From contig JACQVQ010000008.1 in assembly GCA_016209685.1 (NCBI GenBank), positions 193,778 through 257,777 on the forward strand: DNA of 64,000 bases. Reading direction: 5' to 3'. Below, one piece after another: positions 44,262 through 51,047 of the stretch. A program made the translations under genes and the position numbers. The DNA comes from Planctomycetota bacterium (lineage in GTDB: Bacteria; Planctomycetota; Brocadiia; Brocadiales; Bathyanammoxibiaceae). Numbering within the stretch: the first letter of the stretch is position 1; each line of letters begins with the position of its first letter. The notes below the pieces were generated by a model. That model did not search any database. It saw nothing but the letters and a program-made list of their open reading frames with translations, and was not told where the DNA came from.

Positions 44262-45620
44262 CTAGGTTCTACTATCGTCCTTTATGGGAAACCTGACGGT
44301 AAAAACAGTCCCCTTATTTAATTCACTACGGAAGGAGATTTCTCCTTCGTAATGTCTTACCAGACTTCTGACAATGGCAAGGCCGAGCCCGGTCCCCTCC
44401 TTTTCCAGGGTCTTTGCGTTCTCCGCCCGATAGAACTCCTCAAAGATACGGGGCTTGGCCTCCTCGGGGATGCCCAGCCCGGTGTCCCTCACCTCCAGCA
44501 TGACCTGCCTCCCTACCCGTTTGTTTATTATACCCACGCTTCCCCCCTCGGGGGTGTATTTGATGGCGTTATCTATGAGGTTGGTAAGGATGAGGTCTAT
44601 CTCCGTGGGTACTGCGCGGAGGGTAACGTGTTCTGAATCCACGGAGAGTTTCAGCCTCTTGCCCTCTATCTTGGAGTGCATGAGGGAGAGGATATTTTTA
44701 ATGGACTCCTCCATGTTTACCTCCTCATACTCCTCCTTTTTGGGTCTCTCCAGTTTGCCTGAGGCGAAGTCCAAGAGGTCATTTACCAGTTGGAGGAGGA
44801 ACCCGGTACGGCGCATTATCCTCCCCAGGATGTCAGACAGGGCCTCGGGTACCTGACCGGCGTATCCCTCCTCTACTGTCCGCAGGAGGCTCTCTATGGC
44901 GCTCAGCGGTGCCCTGAGTTCATGGGTAACCCTCAATACGAATTCGTCCTTTGCCCGGTCCAGTTTATGAAGTCTTTCATGTGCCACAATCAATTCTGCC
45001 TCCCTCTTTTTTAATAGCTGGGTTACGGAGGTGGCCAGGTAGGCTGCACCATAAAAGGTAGTGGCTAGAAAGAAGAGCTCGCCGAGTATAAACCATGGGT
45101 GTCTGTAAAGATACCAGGGGAAGAATTCCTTCACGGGCATGTGAGGTATAACCCCCACGGCCTCCAGCAAGGCCAGACAGGCTATCATTATCAGGGCAAG
45201 GGTGGCGTCTAAAAAGCAGGCCCGTCTGGGCAGGAGCACGGCACTGATAATGATGTGAAAGATGAAGTAGTAGAGTACGGGACTCTCTATGCCCCCGGTG
45301 TAATGGACGATGAAAATAAGGCCCAGCCAGTCCCCGCCCACCTGCAGGTGGGCAAACCATTCTTTGGTAAGGACCGGCCCCCTCAGAAAGGAATAAAAGA
45401 TATTAAGGAATAAGACCCCCAGCCCCACACAACTTATCTGGAATAATGGGAGGGAGATTCCAAACACCCTGGCGGGTATCCAGCTAAAGGTAAATATCCC
45501 CAACACGGCCAGCCACCTGAGGCGGATGAACCATCTCACCCTCCCCTCCAGTTCCTTCTCCAGGGGCAGGGGCGTATGGCCATACGCCCCTACAGGGTCT
45601 TTTTCCAGGTGTTTCTCCAT
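44262..45620 (-). CDS. Membrane histidine kinase
   Basis: A five- to six-helix membrane domain (residues about 30-205, WFIRLRWLAVLGIFTFSW onward) is followed by a coiled linker, HisKA with VTHELRAPLSAIES, and HATPase with NLIDNAIKYTPEGG, DTGLGIP and GTGLGLAIV, all intact. It lacks a periplasmic sensor, so the membrane domain itself may sense the signal. The N-terminal VGAYGHTPLPLEKE part is coded by a GCGTATGGCCATACGCCCCTAC palindrome. It lies 6 bp after the response regulator gene, in one operon. Confidence 0.92.
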   Translation of the reverse strand: MEKHLEKDPVGAYGHTPLPLEKELEGRVRWFIRLRWLAVLGIFTFSWIPARVFGISLPLFQISCVGLGVLFLNIFYSFLRGPVLTKEWFAHLQVGGDWLGLIFIVHYTGGIESPVLYYFIFHIIISAVLLPRRACFLDATLALIMIACLALLEAVGVIPHMPVKEFFPWYLYRHPWFILGELFFLATTFYGAAYLATSVTQLLKKREAELIVAHERLHKLDRAKDEFVLRVTHELRAPLSAIESLLRTVEEGYAGQVPEALSDILGRIMRRTGFLLQLVNDLLDFASGKLERPKKEEYEEVNMEESIKNILSLMHSKIEGKRLKLSVDSEHVTLRAVPTEIDLILTNLIDNAIKYTPEGGSVGIINKRVGRQVMLEVRDTGLGIPEEAKPRIFEEFYRAENAKTLEKEGTGLGLAIVRSLVRHYEGEISFRSELNKGTVFTVRFPIKDDSRT

Positions 45621-45626
45621 ATACGT

Positions 45627-46028
45627 CTATTTCTTGAGCAAGTGAGAGACCTTTTCCAGGAGGACTCTGGGTTCAATCGGCTTCTCAATAAAACCTTCCA
45701 CGGGGAGGAACCCCTCGTCCGTCCTCGGGGAGAAGCGGAATGGGGTGGTCCTATGGATGGCCGTAATCATCAGGATAGGCAGTTTCCTAAAGTCCTTGTA
45801 AGGGGAATCGGGGGCCTCGCTCCTCAACTTGTAGGCAAAATGGAACCCCTCGGTAGTGGTCTCCATCATTACGTCCAGAATCACGAGGTCGGGCCTCTCC
45901 TTCAGTACCTTTTGCAACCCCTCTTTGGCCGAAGAGGCCGAGACTACCTGGTAATGGTTGGCCTCCAGGGGCATCCTCATCGCCTCTACTATGTCAGGGT
46001 CGTCGTCCACTATCAGTATCTTAGCCAT
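45627..46028 (-). CDS. Single-domain response regulator
   Basis: Only a receiver domain is present: VDDDPDI, the phosphoacceptor Asp in LVILDVMMETT, and Lys in FIEKPIEP. No output domain follows. The ATG at 46028 begins MAKILIVDDD; a longer frame from 46073 only translates repeat DNA. The putative Shine-Dalgarno sequence AAGGGG belongs to a CCCTGAGCGTAGCGAAGGGG repeat, and the start lies inside the end of the hydrogenase endopeptidase gene. Confidence 0.92.
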   Translation of the reverse strand: MAKILIVDDDPDIVEAMRMPLEANHYQVVSASSAKEGLQKVLKERPDLVILDVMMETTTEGFHFAYKLRSEAPDSPYKDFRKLPILMITAIHRTTPFRFSPRTDEGFLPVEGFIEKPIEPRVLLEKVSHLLKK

Positions 46029-46614
46029 TGGATTCCCCTTCGCTACGCTCAGGGCTTCGGCTTTGCTCACCACAAGCTCTAGCCCCCAGTTCCTCCAGGA
46101 TGATTCGGATGATGTCTGAAACAGAACCCTTTACCTCAGGGCTAAGGCCTATTCCCGGGCCTACCCTCCTGGGTTGGATGCCTATTATTGTAATCTTTGG
46201 TGGGTTATCCGCAAGTTGTAAAAACGGTAGGCACTCCCGGAGGCTGACCTCGTGGAGGGAGTACCTTAGACGGGGCTTGAGGGATTGGAGCGTCTTCACG
46301 TCCAGTTGCCTTATGCTCCCAGGCTCAAGGCCCATCTCCAGTGCGTCCACAAAGATGGCCTCCCTGTGGCCATCTATCAAACCTAGCAGGCTAAAACCCC
46401 CAACCCCGCCGTCGTAAAGTCTCACGTGAGAAGGCAGGGTGAGTCGCTCCAGCTCTTTTATCACCTCTACGCCTACCCCGTCATCGCCAAGGAGGGGGTT
46501 GCCTATGCCTATAATTGCTACTGGGGGGATTGGTTTTTCCACTTCTGGTAGTCTCTTCCTATTTGTAACCTTGTCCAAAACCGAAGTCACGACCAGTGCC
46601 AATCCCGTGTTCAC
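46021..46614 (-). CDS. [NiFe]-hydrogenase maturation endopeptidase
   Basis: The HyaD/HycI-type protease clips the C-terminal peptide of the hydrogenase large subunit after nickel insertion. Motifs are IIGIGNPLLGDDGVG (first metal ligand Asp/Glu region), FVDALEMGLEPGS and YSLHEVSL (His ligand region). The frame starts with GTG at 46614 and overlaps the zinc-ribbon gene; a GTG at 46542, just after that gene, is an alternative and perhaps better start. The C-terminal tail ACGEQSRSPERSEGESNG is repeat-derived. It lies close downstream of the alpha subunit gene. Confidence 0.88.
   Translation of the reverse strand: MNTGLALVVTSVLDKVTNRKRLPEVEKPIPPVAIIGIGNPLLGDDGVGVEVIKELERLTLPSHVRLYDGGVGGFSLLGLIDGHREAIFVDALEMGLEPGSIRQLDVKTLQSLKPRLRYSLHEVSLRECLPFLQLADNPPKITIIGIQPRRVGPGIGLSPEVKGSVSDIIRIILEELGARACGEQSRSPERSEGESNG
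46024..46082. repeat. Repeat overlapping two gene ends
   Basis: CCCTTCGCTACGCTCAGGG and GGCTTTGCTCACCACAAGC units encode the endopeptidase tail on one frame and supply the ribosome-binding region of the response regulator. Confidence 0.75.
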
Positions 46615-46795
46615 AATGAGGACATATTACCTCTGAATCAGGGTCGGTAGTGAGGCTATGCCTTGCGCTGCATTCGCGGTAACCAATACCATCCCAAGCC
46701 CACTCTTCAGTCATTAAAGCTGTGAACCATATAACTCTTAGGATTTTCCCGCAGTTCTTGCACCGCTTTCTCCTCGTATTTCTCCTGGTAGCCAT
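46559..46795 (-). CDS. Small zinc-ribbon-like protein
   Basis: A 78-residue protein with two CxxC pairs, CKNCGK near residue 12 and CPHCEH near residue 59, and an extra CSARH. It could bind zinc as a ribbon. GGGAG lies upstream of the ATG at 46795. It sits between the hydrogenase alpha gene and the endopeptidase gene, but it does not look like HypA and I do not recognise the family. Confidence 0.5.
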   Translation of the reverse strand: MATRRNTRRKRCKNCGKILRVIWFTALMTEEWAWDGIGYRECSARHSLTTDPDSEVICPHCEHGIGTGRDFGFGQGYK

Positions 46796-46833
46796 ACTAT
46801 AATTATCTCCCTTCTAAAGAAAGACAAAAACAC

Positions 46834-48129
46834 TCAGACAAACCTCACCTCCATAAGGTGGGAGGCACAGGAGATGCAGGGGTCGTAAGACCTCACCAGC
46901 ATCTCCACAGATAAGGTTATCTCTTCCTTTGGTCTATCTAGTATCTCCGGGACGAATTTCCGAAGGTCTCCCTCTATATTGGCCAGGTTCTGGGCGGTGG
47001 GGATGATGTAATTTCCGTAGGTAACAGTCCCTTTGTCATCCAGACGGTGTTCATGGAATAGTGTCCCCCTTGGTGCCTCGGTAATCCCTACACCTATGCC
47101 ATCTTTGGGTTTTATCTCCAGTTTCTCCTCTTTAAGACTCTCCTTGAGGAGGGAATCAATGATTTTAATACTATCTTCCAGGCAGTGGACGCCCTCCACC
47201 ACCTGGGCCTGATTATTCATGAAGGGGTTATGGCAGGGGGGTTTTACCCCAAGGTATTCCGCCGCCTCTTTGGCCCTAGGGTGGAGTCTTTCATAGTTGT
47301 TGTGAATCCTGGCCAGTGCGCCCACCCTGTAAGTCTCTCCGATGGAACGGGCATGTTTTGCGGTGGAGTGGGGGACTATGTATTCCTTCACCCTGTCCAG
47401 GTAATCAGGTGGCCGTGTGTCCGCCCCAGGCGGATTGAGGCTTGATTTTATTGGGCCATCGTATAAGGCGTACTCCTCAGGGTGTGTGATGGAGACGTAC
47501 TCCACCTCCCTATGGAAGTCCGTAGACTTTAGCCTCTTAAAGAGTTCTACTGTAGCCTGCATGTCAGGTCTGGCCTCCACGAGTCTATCCCTGAAGGACA
47601 GGAGTTTTTCCGGTTCAGGGAGGGCCGTGAATCCCCCCACTACCATAGAGCATGGGTGGACGTGTCTTCCGCCTATGAGGGCACAGAGTTCATTGGCCAT
47701 CTTCTTGAGACGCATCCCCCTGGACACTATCTCTTTATTGTTGGGGAGCATACCGAATACGCTCTTTGCCCCAAAGAAGTCGGGGACGGCAAGGAAGTAC
47801 AGGTGGAGGATATGGCTCTGGATGTACTCCCCGTGGAGCATGAGCTTCCTCAGCCTGATTGTTTGCTCAGAGGGAACGACCCCCAGGGCCTCCTCAATGG
47901 CCTTTAGTGAGGTAGTAGTGTGGGTAACGGCGCAGATACCGCATATCCTGGAGGTAATGTGTGCCACCTCGTCCCAGTTCCTACCCAGAACCATGGCCTC
48001 AAAGAACCTGGGGGATTCTACTATATCCATGCGGAGTTCTTCTATCCGCCCCTTTTTTATGTTTATTACAATATTTCCGTGACCCTCTACTCGGGTGATG
48101 TGTTCAAGGTGTAGGTGGTAGTCGTGCAT
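46834..48129 (-). CDS. [NiFe]-hydrogenase large (alpha) subunit, group 3-like
   Basis: This is the catalytic subunit that binds the Ni-Fe(CN)2CO centre. The two ligand motifs are complete: RICGICAVTH near residue 61 and DPCISCASH close to the C-terminus, followed by LMEVRFV, the peptide removed by the endopeptidase after the His. The 431-residue length and the neighbouring beta, gamma and delta genes fit the soluble NAD(P)-linked group 3b (sulfhydrogenase-type) enzymes. A NPPGADTRPPD loop is coded by a CCAGGCGG palindrome. It is separated from the delta gene by an AT-rich island, and no ribosome-binding site is obvious at 48129. Confidence 0.95.
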   Translation of the reverse strand: MHDYHLHLEHITRVEGHGNIVINIKKGRIEELRMDIVESPRFFEAMVLGRNWDEVAHITSRICGICAVTHTTTSLKAIEEALGVVPSEQTIRLRKLMLHGEYIQSHILHLYFLAVPDFFGAKSVFGMLPNNKEIVSRGMRLKKMANELCALIGGRHVHPCSMVVGGFTALPEPEKLLSFRDRLVEARPDMQATVELFKRLKSTDFHREVEYVSITHPEEYALYDGPIKSSLNPPGADTRPPDYLDRVKEYIVPHSTAKHARSIGETYRVGALARIHNNYERLHPRAKEAAEYLGVKPPCHNPFMNNQAQVVEGVHCLEDSIKIIDSLLKESLKEEKLEIKPKDGIGVGITEAPRGTLFHEHRLDDKGTVTYGNYIIPTAQNLANIEGDLRKFVPEILDRPKEEITLSVEMLVRSYDPCISCASHLMEVRFV

Positions 48130-48179
48130 GGAGATAATCTAGTAGTTCTTGCTTTGTGGTAGCTAAATTCAAAACTGTA

Positions 48180-49187
48180 TTAAGCTAATTTCTTTCTTAC
48201 ATTGAAGACATAAGTGTATGGGGTTGTTTCCAATATAGAATGTCTTCGGGCTTGACCTCTAAAAACCTCTCTTACAATTTTGATACCAGCATGGACACCA
48301 AGTACTGTAGCTCCGATTGGAACCGAAATAGTAGTTGCTCCGATTGCTCCAACATCTGACATAGAGATTTTAAAAGGTACTAACAAACAATTTAAAAAGG
48401 TTTCAATTCTATTTTCTTTTAGTTTCCTACTTAGAACCAAACATTGCTCCTTAATCTCATCTTTGACAGACTCAATTTTTTCACGTTGTCTCTCTTCGGT
48501 TAATGGCCTGATGGATTCAATAGTATCCCTGGTAACTCTACGAAAAGCTAATAACTCTCTCTCGTGTTTCTCTTTGAATTTTAACAATTTTTTTACTGGT
48601 ACAGCCTCTTTTGGGGCTGGTAGCAATTCTTCTAGGACGAGAGAAGCAGATACCGTTGTAGACTTATCGGATGGGGTTAGGTGAGACTGTAGAAACCCTT
48701 TTTGATAATCCGTACTGTCCGTAATAGGTTCAAGCCTCAGATGATTAGCAAGATACGAAGCCAGAAATCCCATATAAACGCGACCAGTATTAGTTTCTAA
48801 AAATTGCCAAGGGCCACCCTCTTTGAATAAATCCTTATCTCTTAACTTATCTAGTAGTCCATCCGCAAACTTATCTCTATGGATTTTGCAGTCATATCTA
48901 CGTTTTTCTGGAGGACCAATCTTCAAGGTAAATTCTTTACTATCAATTATCTTCAAGAAAGACTCCGATAGTTTTTGTCCTTCCTGTCCTTCTAAAATAT
49001 CTTCAGGATTAATGAAGTCTAACACCCCATAACTCTTAAGCTCCCTAGAAACATGTTTTTGGGGTATTTCTTTCTCCACTTCCCAAGGCACAATAGGACT
49101 AATCCTGTCCCAGTATAAAATTGCTCTCCTTAACCACAAATTATCAGAAATCTGGATATACGGATAATATAATGCACTAGTCAACAT
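48180..49187 (-). CDS. DUF6236-like protein
   Basis: The 335-residue protein opens with LTSALYYPYIQISDNLWLRR and YWDRISPIVPWE, which I associate with the DUF6236 family, function unknown. The middle is helical and charged; residues about 275-300 (AIGATTISVPIGATVLGVHA) are small-residue rich and may be a membrane-like hairpin. GGGAGG precedes the ATG. DNA here is clearly AT-richer than in the hydrogenase genes (12 G/C in the 60 bases at 48361), pointing to later arrival. Confidence 0.65.
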   Translation of the reverse strand: MLTSALYYPYIQISDNLWLRRAILYWDRISPIVPWEVEKEIPQKHVSRELKSYGVLDFINPEDILEGQEGQKLSESFLKIIDSKEFTLKIGPPEKRRYDCKIHRDKFADGLLDKLRDKDLFKEGGPWQFLETNTGRVYMGFLASYLANHLRLEPITDSTDYQKGFLQSHLTPSDKSTTVSASLVLEELLPAPKEAVPVKKLLKFKEKHERELLAFRRVTRDTIESIRPLTEERQREKIESVKDEIKEQCLVLSRKLKENRIETFLNCLLVPFKISMSDVGAIGATTISVPIGATVLGVHAGIKIVREVFRGQARRHSILETTPYTYVFNVRKKLA

Positions 49188-49212
49188 AATTCCCTCCCAT
49201 AAAACTTTATTA

Positions 49213-49434
49213 TTAAAGCAACTCTAGAAATTCTTCTACGGTCAAACCTGAATGGCGAATCAGGGCACGCAGTGTACCCACAGAAAGTTCCTTGTGCTGG
49301 GGTATCGAGAGGTTGGTTTTGACACCAGGTTTTATCATTACTAAGTGGCTGCCCACCTGGCCAATTGTCTGCCAGCCAGCTTTTTGAAAGGCTTTTACGG
49401 CCTCCTTGCCAGAAATGTTGGCCAATCTACCCAT
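49213..49434 (-). CDS. hicA: HicA-type mRNA interferase toxin
   Basis: The 73-residue protein has the HicA/YcfA dsRNA-binding fold: ISGKEAVKAFQKAGWQTIGQ, then the active-site His in VGSHLVM and IPQHKELSVGTLRALIRHSG. HicA cleaves mRNA and is neutralised by HicB. It is last in a hicB-hicB-hicA operon, with 7 bp to the upstream antitoxin. Confidence 0.9.
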   Translation of the reverse strand: MGRLANISGKEAVKAFQKAGWQTIGQVGSHLVMIKPGVKTNLSIPQHKELSVGTLRALIRHSGLTVEEFLELL

Positions 49435-49441
49435 GTCTTAC

Positions 49442-49657
49442 CTATACGGTTACAATGATGGGTGGCTGTCCAGGCTTCTTAGGCAGGGCTGAAATCGCCT
49501 TCTGGTCTTCGGCCCAAAGCCAGGCCGTAATGGCTTCTTTGATATTTTCCAGGGCTTCTTTTTCATCTTTGCCCTGGGAGATGCAACCTGGAAGGGCCGG
49601 GCACTCGGCAACTATCCAGCCATCTTCGGCTCGCTCAAGTGTAACATGGAAAATCAA
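49442..49657 (-). CDS. hicB: HicB-type antitoxin
   Basis: The 71 residues form the HicB RNase-H-like partial fold (VTLERAEDGWIVAECPALPG, CISQGKDEKEALENIKEAI). No separate DNA-binding domain is present. The start is TTG at 49657 with AGGAGG upstream, overlapping the preceding HicB-like gene as TTGA. It is the direct neighbour of hicA and so the likely antitoxin. Confidence 0.88.
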   Translation of the reverse strand: MIFHVTLERAEDGWIVAECPALPGCISQGKDEKEALENIKEAITAWLWAEDQKAISALPKKPGQPPIIVTV

Positions 49658-49896
49658 AGTTTTTTCCTCCTATGCAGTGATAGTTTCCATCGGTGGAGTT
49701 GTAACAGCAACAAAATGTTCCCCTCTATAGCATCCTTCAAGTTTTCCCTTGCCTCTTCAAAGGTCTCCCCTTGAGAGAAGAATCCAGGAACTCTTGGGAC
49801 TTTAGCGATTACCACACCATTTTCATCCTGTGAGTATTTTGCCTCTTTCAGGGCCTCTTCAATATAGCGAGTTATTGAAAAAACTTTTACCTTCAC
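49654..49896 (-). CDS. Second HicB-like protein
   Basis: The 80-residue protein shares the HicB pattern (NGVVIAKVPRVPGFFSQGET, EEARENLKDAIEGN) but has a basic tail LHRWKLSLHRRKKL. GTG start with AAAGGGAAG upstream. Two HicB-like genes before one hicA is unusual; it may be a second antitoxin, a regulator, or the survivor of another pair that lost its toxin. Confidence 0.8.
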   Translation of the reverse strand: MKVKVFSITRYIEEALKEAKYSQDENGVVIAKVPRVPGFFSQGETFEEARENLKDAIEGNILLLLQLHRWKLSLHRRKKL

Positions 49897-49948
49897 GGTC
49901 TTCCCTTTCTAATAGAATCAGTTGGGTACGTAAAGCATATCTTGGACC

Positions 49949-50040
49949 CTATTTTGTTTCCATAACAAACTTCCACCCGCTCCCAAACATCTTATATCTT
50001 TCCACGGCTTCTTCTACTGTGAGTCCATGTTCTGTGAGCC
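49949..50040 (-). pseudogene. 3' relic of a second [NiFe]-hydrogenase delta subunit gene
   Basis: Read on the minus strand, this piece gives LTEHGLTVEEAVERYKMFGS and GWKFVMETK before a TAG. The first 25 residues (to WKFV) are identical to the C-terminus of the intact delta subunit gene at 50161. At the DNA level nine codons differ, all synonymous by my count. The similarity stops at 50040 next to a hairpin repeat. It is the tail of a diverged gene copy, not a recent duplication. Confidence 0.8.
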
Positions 50041-50100
50041 TCCCCTCTATCAAGAGGGGTAGGGGGTGTGTTAGAACGCAGGCTAAAGCCTGCGGCTACT
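50041..50100. repeat. Hairpin repeats beside the relic
   Basis: CCCCTCTATCAAGAGGGG (about 50043-50060) and the GCAGGCTAAAGCCTGC hairpin with GGCTAC tail (50079-50100) lie between the delta relic and the intact delta gene. Confidence 0.75.
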
Positions 50101-50160
50101 TAAGTTGTATTATGACAATAGACCTTTCCTAAGATTATTTTGGATAAGAGTGATTTTTGC

Positions 50161-50910
50161 CTATATTACAAACTTCCATCCACTCCCAAACATCTTGTAT
50201 CTTTCCACTGCCTCCTCTACTGTGAGCCCGTGTTCTGTGAGGAGGTTCTTGTGGCTGGAGGCGTTGGGGTCGTCCACCAGCCCACGACAGCCCTCACATC
50301 CGTGTCCATAGGTGGGGCAGATGGCCTTACAGCCGGCACGCGTTATAGGCCCAAGGCATACCTTGCCCACGTCAAAGACGCAGACGTTCTCCTTCATCTG
50401 GCACTCCACGCATACGGGGTAGTTTGGAATCCTGGGCCTGCGGCCTATAAGGATGGACTTGGTTACCTCCAGAAACTCATCCGGGTCTATGGGACAGCCG
50501 TGTATGTAATAGTCCACCTTCACCGCCTGGTCTATGGGCATGGTGGGGATACTCTCAAAGTAGTGGGCCTTGTCTCCGTAGACAATCTCTTTTGCCTTAT
50601 CTACCCCGATAAGGTTCTTCATCATGTTTACGCCACCCATAGTGGCACATGCCCCCAGGGCCACCACTACCTTAGCCCTCTCCCGTAGCCCTTTTACTTG
50701 TTTAAGGTCGGATGGGGTGGTAATGCTCCCCTCAATGAATACGATGTCATAGTCGTCCGCCTGAGGCGGATGCTCGGTCATAGCCTCCCTGAAGGACACT
50801 ATGTCCACGTGCTCGGCCAGGGCCAGGAGGTCTTCCTCCAGGTTTAAGACCATGAGCTGACAGCCCTCACAACAGCTGAAGGAGAAGAAGGCTACACGGG
50901 GTTTAGCCAA
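50161..50910 (-). CDS. [NiFe]-hydrogenase small (delta) subunit
   Basis: The electron-transfer subunit binds Fe-S clusters next to the Ni-Fe site. It has VAFFSFSCCEGCQLMVLNLE (proximal-cluster Cys pair), GACATMGG, HGCPIDPDEF and late Cys clusters CVECQMKENVC and CPTYGHGCEGC. The TTG at 50910 (MAKPRVAFF) with GAGGT upstream is chosen; the frame is open to 51039 but those 43 residues translate heptad and hairpin repeats. The loop EHPPQADDYD comes from a CCGCCTGAGGCGG palindrome. The alpha gene lies 2 kb downstream, beyond the island. Confidence 0.93.
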   Translation of the reverse strand: MAKPRVAFFSFSCCEGCQLMVLNLEEDLLALAEHVDIVSFREAMTEHPPQADDYDIVFIEGSITTPSDLKQVKGLRERAKVVVALGACATMGGVNMMKNLIGVDKAKEIVYGDKAHYFESIPTMPIDQAVKVDYYIHGCPIDPDEFLEVTKSILIGRRPRIPNYPVCVECQMKENVCVFDVGKVCLGPITRAGCKAICPTYGHGCEGCRGLVDDPNASSHKNLLTEHGLTVEEAVERYKMFGSGWKFVI

Positions 50911-50924
50911 GTCACTTACCTCAT

Positions 50925-51047
50925 TCCGAATGCGGAGCGAAATTAGCATTGGGGGCAGAGCCCCAATGCTATAGCCCTGGTGCTCCGCCACCAGGGCTGA
51001 AATCCAAAATCTGCAATCCGCATTTAGAACGTTCCGCATTCCGCATT
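50925..51047. repeat. Repeat cluster between the gamma and delta genes
   Basis: GAATGCGGAGCGAAATTAGC heptad-like units, GGGGGCAGAGCCCC, AGCCCTGGTG-CTCCG-CCACCAGGGCT and ATCCGCATTTAGAACGTTCC units (in parts). They can be read in frame as an N-terminal extension of delta. Confidence 0.7.

Noticed and set aside
46559-46795. Small Cys-rich protein as HypA
   Set aside because: It lacks the HypA N-terminal MHE-type nickel site and the normal length; only two CxxC pairs are shared.
48130-50160. AT-rich island as prophage or integrative element
   Set aside because: No integrase, tRNA, phage gene or att-like direct repeat is seen; the only duplicated sequence is the delta gene tail, which is too diverged for a target duplication.
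50140-50688. Long open frame on the plus strand over the hydrogenase delta gene
   Set aside because: It is antisense to a gene with clear Fe-S motifs and has no family features of its own; the same holds for many long antisense frames here.
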